Assembly (NCBI GenBank): GCA_003996215.1
Contig: QJPP01000836.1
Coordinates: forward strand, 620,001-684,000
From: Jaltomata sinuosa
Lineage: Eukaryota; Streptophyta; Magnoliopsida; Solanales; Solanaceae
Reading direction: 5' to 3'
Length of the DNA: 64,000 bases
Below are positions 12,121-24,575 of the stretch, piece after piece. Position 1 is the first letter of the stretch, and every line of letters starts with the position of its first letter. The notes beneath the pieces are model-generated. The model ran no database searches, had not been told where the DNA came from, and saw only the letters and a program-made list of their open reading frames with translations. Made by a program: the position numbers and the translations under genes.

Positions 12121-13668
12121 GATGTATCAAAGCCTAGGTTACCGATCTCCTAGTACAAGAGTAAAATGTCGAATAGAGTCATGTAGATTGGTGTGTTGAC
12201 GTCCACATCTAATCTTTGGGAAGCTATAAAGCATTCGAAAGCACCTTCTTTTTCTTTATTCCTTTTCGTGCGGTTCGCTTACTTGCTTGTATGGGTTGAG
12301 TCTATTTGGTATCTCTCAATTTCAATTGGTATCTCAACAAAGTGAAGAATGTCATTGGACTCCGGTTGCAATGAAATAAGAAAGAGAAGTTTGAATCAGA
12401 AAGGTTACAATTGGTATCTGGCCTGAGAGGCAGTAGTAAAACATGGGTGACCGACTGACAGTTACCCATGGGGAGATAAAGAGTAGTGTATATGACTTGA
12501 TTCTGTTGTAGCTTGAAGCCTGAAATTTTGTGTGTTACAATGATTGTATGACTAAAATTGTTGGTATGTGATTGATTTCCTTACTATGAGTGTTGGGTCT
12601 GAAGAGAGTCATAAGTTGAAATTGGTGTACTTTTGGTTTGTGATAAACTGCTATGTGTCTTGATTTGATAATTCGTAGTACTTTTTGAAAATGGACTCAT
12701 CATTGGTCAAGATGGAGAGAGGACAGGACCTATGACTATAGGAAAGCTTCGATTTTAAGACAACCGGGACTTGGTTGGGAACCATGGCAACAAGAGAGTT
12801 ATTCTTGCATGATAGCGGGAAGGTATTGTGGTGAACGGTTTCCTCATGTGATTTGATTTTGGTTGGTGATAAATGGATGCTAAATTTTGATCTGTGCACT
12901 GCCAGGAATGGTCTTGGGGTGTTGCTTAAAGACCATGGCGGGGTTTATAGGATTAATAATGATAATCGGGAATGGTGATTAGATATTCTACTGAAAAATT
13001 TATTTTTTTGGGCTGCTACTGTTGGGACCGCCATAGTGAAACTGTACCACTATGGCGATCCCGCTATAGTAGAAATTTCACCGCTACGGTGGTACCACAA
13101 TAGCGGAATGACACCGCTATAGTGGGGAGGCATGGGGAAGAATGCCTGCCCTGTTTTCCCTTCTACTTTCGGGAGTGGGGTGTCGGGAGGAAAAGGAGTA
13201 TCTTCGAAGGAAAAGGAGGAGAATGGGGATGAAAACCTATTTTTCCCCTATTTTAACTGTTGACAACTACTATAGCGGTCGGCACCTCGCTATAGTGGCA
13301 CCATCGCACCGCTATAGCACTATAATGTCTGCTATAACGAACGACAATCAATTTTGGAAAAGGAAAGGTTTCTCTCGAGTCTTTTCAAAATTCTTTCGCT
13401 CCGATATTCTATGATTCCCCAGAATTCTTGGGTACTCAGGAAGGGTTACCTCATAAGTTTCTTCGGGTAGCTCGGGGGAGGCAAGTTCCTCGTCAGAGCG
13501 GGATAATGATTTTTTCTATTGAGTCAAGTGCGACTAATTGGGAGGAAGTTTGGTATTTTGTGTGGGATCGTAATCACATGGTCACATGGGACTGTGAGAG
13601 TCCCGGGTTAGTTCTCCTCTTTCCTACGGGATCGTTTGGAGGTGAACAATGGGTAAATTGGTATCTGT
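12121..13668 (+). other. Interior 1 of the family A array
   Basis: Opens with a mutated primer site (TGTATCAAAGCC, 12123-12134). The 1.55-kb sequence has no gag or pol. CGCTATAGCGG-like palindromes cluster at 13020-13110 and 13260-13345. An open frame at 13428-13673 has a counterpart in interior 2 at 20737-20961 with similar residues (for example Asn-Trp-Glu-Glu-Val-Trp-Tyr-Phe), but the two are simply duplicates and no domain is recognised. Confidence 0.7.
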
Positions 13669-16136
13669 TATAACGACTTGATCTATCGTTATTTTAGAAA
13701 TCGCGATGTCACAAATTTCAGAAATGATTAAAATACATTTTGATTTAAAATGGGGTGACATGGCAGAAATTTCAAATTTTTAAACATTGTTCTAGGCTGA
13801 TGTCACTTTTCTATAACAAACATTTTTCTGCTATAGCACCACCGATGTAGCGGGCAGCCATCTGCTATAGAGGTAAGGCGAAAACCAGTAGCCTGACTTC
13901 ATGATTTTAATAAAGGACTTTTCCTCCTCATTTGAAAAACATACGAGGGTTACTCCAAAAACCCTTCTAGGCTGCTCCAAAGCTTGGGAGCCATGGGGAG
14001 AAGGGATTCTGGCTAAAAAGATGCGAAACCATAGATTTTGGACTCATCATCAATCAGAGAACGCCTTCACAGAGCCGTAAAATATATTGTGCAGCTGCTT
14101 GGCGTCCAGGTAGGCTAGGTTCTTTCCATTGAGTAAATTTGACCTATTTTCATTTCATATTGATTGTATGGACAGAAAGGAGAATCCATGCTTAGGCCTT
14201 CGGGAACGGAGTCTGAGGGATTGTTGTGTTTGGATTGGTTTGAACTAGAAAATGATTGAGTTGGGATAATGTGTTGTCATATTCTGGATTATTTATGATT
14301 ATTATGTGTTGTATGATGATAGAATCCAGGGACTAGAGTATTGGAAAGGTTCGGGGAACCAGAAATGCTTTGGGTAGTCAAATGACTAGTAAAAAGAGAG
14401 TCTTTGGAGATGATTTGGCATAAAAGAGTAGAATAACAAGAATGGTTGAATTACCAAGGTTAGCGGAGGTCTTCCTCATGTTGTATTTTCCTTAGGAGAA
14501 GTCCAAAATTGATGTAGCTACTTGTTATGTGTTCGAAGGGGTTAACGTAGATTTAGCCTTCGGACAGAATCCAAGATTGAGTTATGTACTTGGGGTGGGG
14601 GTAGGTGAGGGTTATTGTTTTCCCAATATGCAATATGTGTTCATGTACCATCGCTTAGTATTGTGTAAGTTTGCATGCTTAGGGAATGAGATTATGAATG
14701 TCTAACTATCCTGTGTCAATTATATAAAATGAACTAGGTTTGATTGCTTGTTGGTTTACAAGTGTGATGTGTTCATTATTTTATTGACTTGTTAGATTGT
14801 GTGTGATATTTGGTTGGCTCGAGTACCACACCCGATACAGGTTATATATTGGTTGGCTCGGGTACCGCACCTGGTATAGGATACTTATCAGATGGCTCGG
14901 GTACCACGCCTGGTACAGGATTTATAATAGTTGGCTCGGGTATCATGCCTGGTACGGGTTTGATTTACTTGCATTGATTGTATTCTGTTGATAGTTCTAT
15001 GAGTGGACCGGGTTGTATTCTTGAATTGTGATTATTGCATGTAGTCTATGAGAGGCCGGGTGATTATATTTAAGTGTGAGGTTGGTATTAGTGTAGACAA
15101 GGGTTGTATGTTGAACATGTAGGTGGTGTCCTAGGGATTCGTGGTTAGTTCGATAAATATGGAAGGGAATATATTTCATAATTATCGTTCATTGTTAATT
15201 GATGGTTGAACCTGTCCCATACTATTGTTAAGTAGAAAGAAGATTGAGAGTCTGGAGCGGTATTGCTGGCTATTATTATCGTGTTGGAAAATTGTCCTAG
15301 GATTCCTTAAGAGGTCCGGACACTTGTAAGTAGCACCATAAATGTAGTTGGTCTGATTGTGCAGTTAGTTGGTTTATTTCTGGCTATTTGGTCATAGGGA
15401 TTGACTTGAGTAACGGAGTGGTAGTCTGAGTCTAGACTTAGTGGTTGGTCTAGTATTAAGGTGACTTGAGAAGTCGAAGGGTTAAGGTGACTTAGGAAGT
15501 CTAAGGTTTAGTGTGACTTGGGAAGTCCTAGGAGTCAGGGTGCAGAGTCTCCGAGTGAGGGAGTTGGCAGTGGAAGGGATATGGATTGATATCGTGTTTT
15601 GGTAAAGGTGGATGTTGAAGGACTGAAGCATCATAATTAATTGTACATTTTCCTTGATTTCTTTATGTGATGTTATGGAGTGGATTCGGGTCGACCGATG
15701 ATGCCTACCAGTACGTGTGTTTGTACTGATTCTACTCTTGCTATACCTTTTGAGTATAGTCTAGTTACAGGATTGGTGATGTTTTATAGGTACTGACGAC
15801 GGTGATCTTCAAAAGCTTCTTCTCTTTGTTTCCATGGTGGGAGCTGTGTCCACTTACATTTTTCTATATTACTTATGGAGTAGCTCTTGTACCTGTTTAG
15901 ACTAGATCCTAGGGAGGGTTGTTTTCCCGTGGTGAAAATGGTTTTACTGTATTTCTTTTGTAAAGGTTTTTTCCTGGATTATAAGAAGGGTTGTAAATAT
16001 TTTCATGTATTAAAATGAGGTTAGGTATAGTTATACTTTGTTTTTCCGCAAATACCTATTGGATCGGGTGGTAAGGATTTGCCTCTTTAGGTGCTTAGAA
16101 TAGGTGCCCGCACAGTTCGATAGTTAGGCCGTGACA
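13669..16136 (+). repeat. Family A LTR 2 of the array (shared middle LTR)
   Basis: Begins TATAACGACT (TG changed to TA when aligned with LTR 1) and ends GCCGTGACA. It is followed immediately by an intact primer site, so it serves as 3' LTR of the first unit and 5' LTR of the second. Confidence 0.85.
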
Positions 16137-16775
16137 GATGGTATCAGAGCCTAGATTACCGATCTCCCAGTACAAGAGCAAAATATCAAATATAGTCCTG
16201 CAGATTGGTGTGTTGACGTCCTCATCTAATCTTTTGGAAGCTATGAAGCATTCTAGGAAACACCTCTTTTTTTCTTTATTCCTTTTCGTGCAGTTCGTTT
16301 ACTTGCTTGTATGGGTTGAGTCCAATTGTTATCTCTCGATTTCAATTGGTATCTCAATAAAGTGAAGGATGTCATTGGACTCTTGTTGCAATGAAATAAG
16401 CAAGAGAAGTTTGAATCGAAAAGGTTCCAATTGGTATCTGGCCTGAGAGGCGGTAGTAAAACATGGGTGACCGACTGACAGTTACCCATGGGGCGATAAA
16501 GAGTAGTGTATATGACTTGATCCTGTTGTAGGTTGAAGCCTGAAATTTTGTGTGTTACAATGCTTGTATGACTGAAATTGTTGGTATGTGATTGATTTCC
16601 TTACTATGAGTGTTGGGTCTGAAGAGAGTCATAAGTTGAAATTGGTGTACTTTTGGTTTGTGATAAACTGCTATGTGTCTTGATTTGAAAATTCGTAGTA
16701 CTTTTTGAAAAGGGACTCATCATTGGTTAAGATGGTGAGAGGACGGGACCTATGACTGTAGGGAAGCTTCGATTT
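16137..16775 (+). other. Interior 2 of the family A array, left part
   Basis: Near-copy of 12121-12760. It ends at the target duplication GATTT (16771-16775) of the nested solo LTR; the matching sequence resumes at 20110 with CAAGACAGTCGGGACTTGG, as in 12757-12775. No gene. Confidence 0.8.
16139..16151 (+). promoter_or_regulatory. tRNA-iMet primer binding site of the second unit
   Basis: Exact TGGTATCAGAGCC two bases after the end of LTR 2. It shows that the middle LTR is joined to a genuine second interior. Confidence 0.92.
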
Positions 16776-17879
16776 TGTCACGACCCAACCTCATGGGCCG
16801 TGCGGGAGCCTACTCAAATCACCTAGATAGACGAACCCTCACCACCCGTCCAACAGGTAACTCGCGGAAATTAAAGTAAACCATTAATCAGTCCATTTTT
16901 ATACATGAGAAATTCTTTTACAGAAAATGTTCATAAAATAGACGACTTAAAGAATTTGCGAAAAACCTTTACAACCTTTAAAAACACCCTTCCTAGGACC
17001 TAGTCTAAGCAGGTACAAGAGCTACTACAAGATTTATACAGAACATGTAAAAGAGACACAACTTCCATCATGGAATCGAAGGACATAAGCTGCTGGAGAT
17101 CACCATCGTCATGTACCTATGAAACATCACCAACCCTGCAACTAGACTATACCAAAAAAGTATAGCAAGAGTAGAGTCAGTACAACCATACGTACTGGTA
17201 GGCATCATCGATCGATCCGAATCCACACGTACCATCATATAGGAAAACAGGGAAAAACATGAAAATAAACATTATAGCTCCCTCCTTCACCTTTAGCCTT
17301 GACCCTGACATCTAGGACTTCCCAAGTCTCACTCATAACTAGACTTCTTAAGGTCGCGTTTTCACCCAGACTTCCCAAGTCACTTTGTCACCTAGACTTC
17401 CCAAGTCACCTTTAACCTTTACCCCAGTCAACTACCTTGACTAAATACCCAGACTAAATCCGTCCCACTGCCCAACCAAACCACTTATACCCAAGTATTA
17501 CTTACCATTTTTTGAACTTTTAGGACAGCTTTACCACCTGGTTATATTAACCAATAACCACACCCAGACTCTCAGTCTTCCTCTATATTTACCAACCACA
17601 TGCAATTCACCTAACAACCATTGACACCTTCAATGACCACCATAGAGCTACATCTAAATCCCTTCTTGGATCATATAACCCGGACCCCCAAGGGTCCTCC
17701 ATCCACACCTAAGTGTTCAACAGACTACCCCGGTCTACACCAAAACCCACCCTTAGCTTATTAACCATGATAATTCATGACCCCCATTATTACACTTAAT
17801 GACATCAATTTATGTGCACATAACCTCTTTTAAATAGTCCGGACCCACCCGGATCCCCCTCACACATCTAGTGTTAACA

Positions 17880-18290
17880 TGACAAACCCGGTCTACACCA
17901 AGACCAACTAATAACCAACATAATAAACCGGTCTACATCAAGACTAACTAATAACATAATATAGCAACCCAGCCTACACCAAGACCAACTCACAATATAT
18001 TACAACAACCCAGCCTACACCAAGACCAAACTAGTAACATAATATACCAACCCGACCTATACCAAAACCAAACTCACAACATACTATAACAACCCGTCCT
18101 ACACCAAGACCAAACTAGTAACATAATATAGCAACCTGGCCTATACCAAGACCAAACTCATAATATACCATAACAACTCGGCCTACACCAAGACCAAACT
18201 AATAACATAATATAGCAACCCGGCCTATACCAAGACCAAACTAATAATATAATATAGCAACCCGGCCTACACCAAGACCAAACTCAATAG
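17880..18290. repeat. Tandem array with core GGCCTACACCAAGACCAA
   Basis: Ten or so units, same core and spacer alternation as at 5414-5870, inside the solo LTR. Confidence 0.9.
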
Positions 18291-18423
18291 ATATAACAGG
18301 ATTCCCGGTCACTCAAGAACCACTAACAAATATTACATTTCAATAAAATAGCCCGGTCCACTCACGGAACCAATAACCGTCAATGCAATACAAAAATATC
18401 AATGCAATAATGCAGTAAAATAA

Positions 18424-18655
18424 ACCCATACAAGGCGTGGTACCCGACCCAACCATTAGTATCCTATACCAGGCGTAGTACCTGAGCCAACCATTTGTTA
18501 TACCCGTATCAGGCGTGGTACCCGAGCCAACTGTTAGTATATCTTGTACCAGGCGTGGTACCCGAGCCAACCATTAGTATTATCCCATACCAGGCATGGT
18601 ACCCAAGCCAACCATTTGTTATACCCGTACCAGGCGTGGTACCCGAGCCAACCAA
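18424..18655. repeat. Minisatellite, six units of about 38 bases
   Basis: GTACCAGGCGTGGTACCCGA core units as at 268-490. Confidence 0.9.
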
Positions 18656-20109
18656 ATGTCAATCAATCCACAGTCAAATAATGAACAAACAACTTGTAAA
18701 ACCAACAAGCAACACACCGTTCAATCCACAGACTGTAAAACAGAACCCTTAGACATTCTAAACAATTCTTCTAAGTAATGCAATTCATACAAACACTTAG
18801 ATAAGAGTACAAGAATATACAACATTCACAGGAATTGTAAGACATCACCTACCCTCCTTCTCGGGTATATAACTTAGCCTCGACCTACGTCTGGAGGCCA
18901 ACACACTCACCCTTTATATACGAATAATGAGCGATTCCCTTTTTAGCATAATTTAACAACCACATTGATTTTGGGCTTGCATAAATTATAACAATGTGAA
19001 TTACCACCCCTTAGCCCTTAGCAAAACCAACACTACTTATCATGCTCTTCGTATTCCCGAAACCTCACCTAGGAGTTTCCCATTTTCATACCCATTTAGT
19101 TATCCTTGCAATTCCCGGTTCCCCGAACCTTCCCGACATCCCAGTCCTTGAGCCCTATCATCTTATCATACCAGGACAACATAAATAGCCCCAAATAATT
19201 ATCAATAACCCATAATTCAATCCAACCAATTCCTAGCACCTACATAACCAACACCGAATCCACCAGACTCCGTGCCCGGAGGCCTAATCATGGATTCTCC
19301 TTTCCCACTATACAATAAATACAAAATGTAAGCAGGTCTATCTACTCAATAAAAACCTAGCCTACTTGGGCGCCAAGCAGCTACAACTGTGCGTTTCTGG
19401 CTCCGTAGAGGCATTCCTGGCGGTCCTGCAGGCCCGAATCTGTGGTTTCGCATCCTTTTTACCGAAATTCCTCCACCTCATGGCTCCCAATCCTTGGAGC
19501 ATCCTAGGAGTGTTTTTGGAATAGCTCTCATCTATTTTGGGGTTGAATGGGAAATAATGAAATAAAAAACCCATTTTCTGAGATTTCTGGTCACGTCGCT
19601 CTGCTATAGCGGTCCCCGCTCCGCTATAGCAGTACTGCCATAGTGGACCCTACCGCTATAGTGGTGTTGACCCACGTTGACTTCCGCTATAACAGTAATT
19701 TCTCTGCTATAGTGGAGGTCGCTACAGCGGTGTGTCAACCGCCATGGCGGTTAACACGGGATAGAAAGTCGTAAGGTCCCCCAAAAAAGTCTATTTTACA
19801 ACACACTTATTTTCTCGACGTTCCGAAATAACCCCTTCACATCAACCTCAATTTTGGGACCTCTACTTACCCGAATTCAATTCCGAAAAGTCCCTAGGAC
19901 TCCTCTATATATTAGCTATAAGGAAAACTAGCTCAAACCAAGACATCTAACCTAATCCTTACCCGAATTTCCCTAGACCCTACCTCACTCCAAAATTGGT
20001 CGAGACTAGCCTAGCCCAAAATTTTAAACTCCCAAAATCGGAAGTTTTCTAACTCAAAACTTGGTACGAATGGTTTACCCTTAATGAAAAACCTGGTCTT
20101 TACAGGTTT

Positions 20110-20984
20110 CAAGACAGTCGGGACTTGGTTGGGAACCGTGGCAACAAGGGGGTTATTCTTGCATGATAGCGGGAAGGTATTCTTGCATGTGATTCGATTT
20201 TGATCTGTGTACTGCCAGGAATGGTCTTGGGGTATCGGTTATAGACCATGGCGGGGTTTATAGGATTAATAATGATAACCAAGAATGGGGATTAGACTGA
20301 TTTTTTTTATTTTCTGGGCTGCTACTTTTGGGACCGCCATAGCGGAACTGTACCACTATGGCGATCCTGCTATAGCAGGAATTTCACCGCTACGATGGTA
20401 TCGCAATAGCGGAATGACACCACTATAGTGGGGAGGCACGGGGCAGAATGCCTTCCCTATTTTTCCCTGTTTTCCCTTCCACTTTCAAGATCAGGATGAT
20501 CGGGAGGAAAAGGAGTATCTTCGAAGGAAAAAGAGGAGAATGGGGATTAAAACCTATTTCTCCCCTATTTCAACTGTTGACGACCGCTATAGCGGTCAGC
20601 ACCTCGCTATAGCAGCACCGCTATAGTGCTATAATGTCTGCTATAGCGGACGACAATTAGTTTTGGGAAAGGAAAGGTTTCTCCCGAGTCTTTTTAAACT
20701 TCTTTTGCTCTGACATTCTACGATGCCCCAGAATTCTTGGGTACTCAGAGAAGGTTACCTCATAAGTTTCTTCAGGTAGCTCGGGGGAGGCAAGTTCCTC
20801 GTCTGAGCGGGATCATAAATTTTTCTATTGAGTCAAGTACGGCTAATTGGGAAGAAGTTTGGTATTTCATGTGGGATCATAATTATGAAGTCACATGGGA
20901 CTGTGAGAGTCTCGGGCTAGTTCTTCTCTTTCCTATGGTTTCATTCAGGGGTGAACAATGATAAATTAGTATCTTAGTATCTGT
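20110..20984 (+). other. Interior 2 of the family A array, right part
   Basis: Continues the interior interrupted at 16775; aligns with about 12757-13668. It carries palindrome clusters at 20330-20415 and 20580-20660. No gene is recognised. Confidence 0.8.
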
Positions 20985-23455
20985 TATAACGGCCTGATCT
21001 ATTCTTATTTTAGAAATCACGATGTCATGAATTTTGAGAATTATTAAAATACATTTTAATTAAAAGTGGGGTGACGTGGCAGAAATATCAAATTTTTAAA
21101 GAATGTTTTGGGCTGATGTCACTATGCTATAGAGGATATTTCTCTGCTATAGCACCACCGCTGTAGCGGGCAGCCATCCGCTATAGCGGTAAGGCGTAAA
21201 CCAGTAGCCTGACTCGCGATTTTAATAAAGGACTTTTCCTTCTCAGTTGAAAAACATATGAGGGTTACTCCAAAAACCCTCCTAGACTTCTCCAAAGCTT
21301 AGGAGCCATGGGGAGGAGGGATTCCAGCTAAAGGGATGTGAAACTATGGATTTCAGACTCATTATCCATCAGGGAACGCCTTCACGGAGCCAAAAAATGC
21401 ACTGTGCAACTATTGGGCATCCAGGTAGGCTAGGTTTTTTTCATTGAGTAGATTTGACCTATTTTCATTTCGTATTAATTATATGAACGGAAAGGGGAAT
21501 CCATGCTTAGGCCTTCGGACACAGAGTCTGGGGGATTATTGTGTCTGGATTGGTTTGAACTAGAAAATGGTTGAGTTGGGATAATGTGTTATCATATTCT
21601 GGGTTGTTTATGAGTATTATGTGTTGTATGATGATAAAATCCAGGGACTAGAGTGTTGGGAAGGTTGGGGGAATCAGAAATGCTTTGGGTAGTCAAATGA
21701 CTAGTAAAAAGGGAGTCTTTGAAAATGATTTAGTATAAAAGAGTAGAATAACAAGAATGGTTAAATTAACAAGGTTAGGGAGGTCTTACCCATTTTGTAT
21801 TTGCCTTAAGAAGTTTGGAATTGATGTAGCTACTTGTTATGTGTTCGAGGGGTAAACGGGGATTTAGTCTTCCGACGAAAATCCAAGATTGAGTTATGTA
21901 CCTGGGGTTGGGGTAGGTGATGGTTATTGTTTTTTCAATATGCAATATATGTTCATGTACCATCGCTTAGAATTTTGTATGTTTGCATGCTTAAGGAATG
22001 GCATTATGAATGTCTAACTATCATGTGTTAATTATGTGAAATGAACTGGGTTTGATTGCTTGTTGGTTTACAAGTGTGATATGTTCATTATTTTATTGAC
22101 TTGTTCGATTGAGTGTGACATTCGGTTGGCTCAGGTACCATGCCTGGTACAGATTACATATTTGTTGGCTCGGGTACTACGCCTAGTACGAGATACTTAT
22201 CTATTTACTCTGGTACCACGCCTAGTACAGGATTTATAAGTTGGCTCGGGTACCACCCCTGGTACGGATTTGATTTACTTGCATTAATTGTATTATGTCG
22301 ATGTTTTCATGAGTGGACTGGGTTGTATTCTTGAATTGTTATTATTGCATATGGTCCATGAGAGGCCGGATGATTATATTTAAGCGTGAGGTTGGTCTTA
22401 GTGTAGATCGGGGTTGCATGTTGAACACGTAGGTGGTGTCCTAGGGATCCGTTGTTGGTTCGGGAAATGTGATAGGGAATAGGTGTCATAATTATGATTC
22501 ATTGTTACTTGATGGTTGAACCTGTCCCATACTATTGTTAAGTAGGAGGAAGATAGAGAGTCTGGAGCAGTATTGCTGGCTATTATTATCGTGTTGGAAA
22601 ATTGTCCTAGGGATCCTTAAGAGGTCCAGACACTTGTAAGTAGCACCATAAATGTAGTTGGTCTGATTGTGCGGTTAGTTGGTTTATTTCTGGCTATTTG
22701 GTCATAGGGATTGACTTGAGTAACGGAGTGGTAGTCTGAGTCTAGACCTAGTGGTTGGTCTAGTATTAATGTGACTTGGAAAGTCGAAGGGTTAAGGTGA
22801 CTTAGGAAGTCTAAGGGTTAGTGTGATTTGTGAAGTCCTAGGAGTCAGGGTGCAGAGTCTCCGAGTGAGGGAGTTGGCAGTGGAAGGGATAGGAAGGCAT
22901 GGATTGATATCATGTTTTGGTAAAGGTGGATGTTGAAGGGCAGAAGCATCATAATTAATTGTATATTTTCCTTGATTTCTTTATATGATGGTATAGAGTG
23001 GACTGAGGTCGATCAATGATGCCTACTAGTACGTGTGTTTGTACTGATTCTACTCTTGCTATACCGTTTGGGTATAATCTGGTTGCAGGGTCGGTGATGT
23101 TTTAAAGGTACTTGACGACGGTGATCTTCAACAGCTTCTACTCTTTGTTTCCATCGTGGGAGTTGTGTCCTCTTATTTTTTTCTGTATTACTCCTGTAGC
23201 AGCTCTTGTACATGTTTAGACTTGATCCTAGGGAAGGTTGTTTTCCAGTGGTGAAAATAGTTTACTATATTTCTTTTATAAAGAGTTTTTCCTGGGTTAA
23301 AAAGAAGGGTTATAAATATTTTCATGTATTAAAATGAGGTTAGGTATAGTTATACTTTGTTTTTCCGCAAATACCTGTTGGATTGGGTGGTAAGGTTTCG
23401 CATGTCTAGATGCTTAGAATAAGTGCTCGCACGATCCAGTAATTGAATCGTGACA
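20985..23455 (+). repeat. Family A LTR 3 of the array (3' LTR)
   Basis: Starts TATAACGGCC and ends ATCGTGACA at 23455. It is followed by CTCGT, which pairs with CTCAT at 9641-9645. It includes the palindrome cluster at 21120-21195 and the GGTACC units near 22130-22265. Confidence 0.85.
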
Positions 23456-23460
23456 CTCGT

Positions 23461-23687
23461 AGTCTCAAAAGTTCCTACGGAGATCTAGATTACTAGGTCA
23501 CTCCCAAATTAACTACAATACCACAAAAAATGATACCATGAATCATAATTTACTATAATTATACACAATACTAAATTTTAGTCTTAAACTACCCTAACTT
23601 GAGATTTAATTAACTCATCTCACTAGAAAAATTCTAACAGGGTACTCAGGCGCTAACCACCCTATAACAATTGGGAGGGTCGTTACA
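23461..23687 (-). repeat. Family C LTR, right part (continues 8895-9645)
   Basis: Reads AGTCTCAAAAGTTCCTACGG after the target duplication, matching 56466-56490 in the uninterrupted family C copy. It ends GGGTCGTTACA, the LTR terminus. Confidence 0.75.
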
Positions 23688-24246
23688 TTACATGATGTCC
23701 ATAGTGTATTGTTTGACTGAAGTCTTCTAACTTTAAATACAGAAGATAAATTATTAAGTAGGAAATGAAACGAGTCCAAATGTGAATCGAAGTTGATACA
23801 AATAATTCATATATAGTTAATCCTAATAATATATTTGAATTTCCATATAATTATTATTGTTAGAGAAAAAAATTAAACAATCATTCTCAATTCGATGGTT
23901 ATTATTATTGCGATCCGTTGAAATTAAGGTTGGTTATTAGTGGTACGCTTAGATTATTTTCATAAGTACATTGTTTGACTGAAGTCTTCTAAGTATAGTT
24001 AGATATATATAAAAGATAAATTATTAAGTGGAAAAATGAAACAAGCCCATATTATATCAAAGTTCATAAAAATGATTCATATATAAAATAAATCCTAATA
24101 ATATTTTTGAATTACAATATAATTTTTATTGTTAGAACAATTATTTGAATAAGCACTCTCTGCTCAGTGAGTTTTTATTTTTTTTCTTTGATTTTCTTGA
24201 TCATAAGTGAACCTTACAAATTAGTAATAATTAAGTGGACGGAATC

Positions 24247-24287
<41 letters not shown>

Positions 24288-24575
24288 AAATAAATAAGTA
24301 TTGCAATAATTATTCTATTCGTACAATTTGATTTGTTGACATGATATTTAATTCATCAATGTAAGTATTCCTTAATTGCTTTTGGTAAGCATTTTTAATA
24401 AATTATAAATTTTAGTAAGTTTATATATCAACACAGATTACATCGATAAGTTGTATGATCGCATATTTATTAGATTACAATAGATACATATTAAAAAAAA
24501 TTAAATCTCATGCATTTTGATAATAGAGTAAATTTTTTACTAGATATAACAATATCTTAGATTGAAAGTGAAAGC
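23688..24575. other. AT-rich intergenic region with a direct duplication
   Basis: No gene. A segment of about 170 bases near 23710-23870 recurs near 23960-24140; both copies contain TTGTTTGACTGAAGTCTTCTAA and AGATAAATTATTAAGT. An AT dinucleotide run lies at 24249-24284. The right side leads into the promoter of the small gene at 24727. Confidence 0.5.
24249..24284. repeat. (AT)n microsatellite
   Basis: Eighteen uninterrupted AT units. Confidence 0.95.

Larger units (their letters stand above)
16776..20104 (-). mobile_element. Solo LTR, family A long subtype, minus strand, nested
   Basis: Runs from TGTCACGACCCAACC at 16776 to GGTCTTTACA at 20104 (3329 bases). It is flanked by GATTT (16771-16775) and GGTTT (20105-20109), a 5-base target duplication with one change. 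There is no interior, so it is probably a solo LTR left by LTR-LTR recombination. It contains the AGACCAA array (about 17880-18290), the 38-base minisatellite (18424-18655) and the palindrome cluster (19595-19760). Confidence 0.92.
9646..23455 (+). mobile_element. Family A tandem array: LTR-interior-LTR-interior-LTR
   Basis: Three plus-strand LTRs (9646-12120, 13669-16136, 20985-23455) are separated by two interiors (12121-13668; 16137-16775 plus 20110-20984). Each of the first two LTRs is followed by a tRNA primer site, and the second and third are preceded by the same GGTAAATTRGTATCTGT-like sequence. The outer flanks CTCAT (9641-9645) and CTCGT (23456-23460) form one 5-base target duplication. 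One insertion followed by unequal recombination would give this structure. A minus-strand solo LTR of the same family is nested at 16776-20104. No gag or pol is present. Confidence 0.88.

Noticed and set aside
12651..12899. 82-codon minus-strand frame
   Set aside because: It lies within the non-coding interior of family A and has no counterpart of the same length in interior 2.
13428..20961. Paired frames 13428-13673 and 20737-20961 as a conserved retroelement protein
   Set aside because: They are duplicates within one tandem array, so similarity does not show selection; no gag or other domain is visible.
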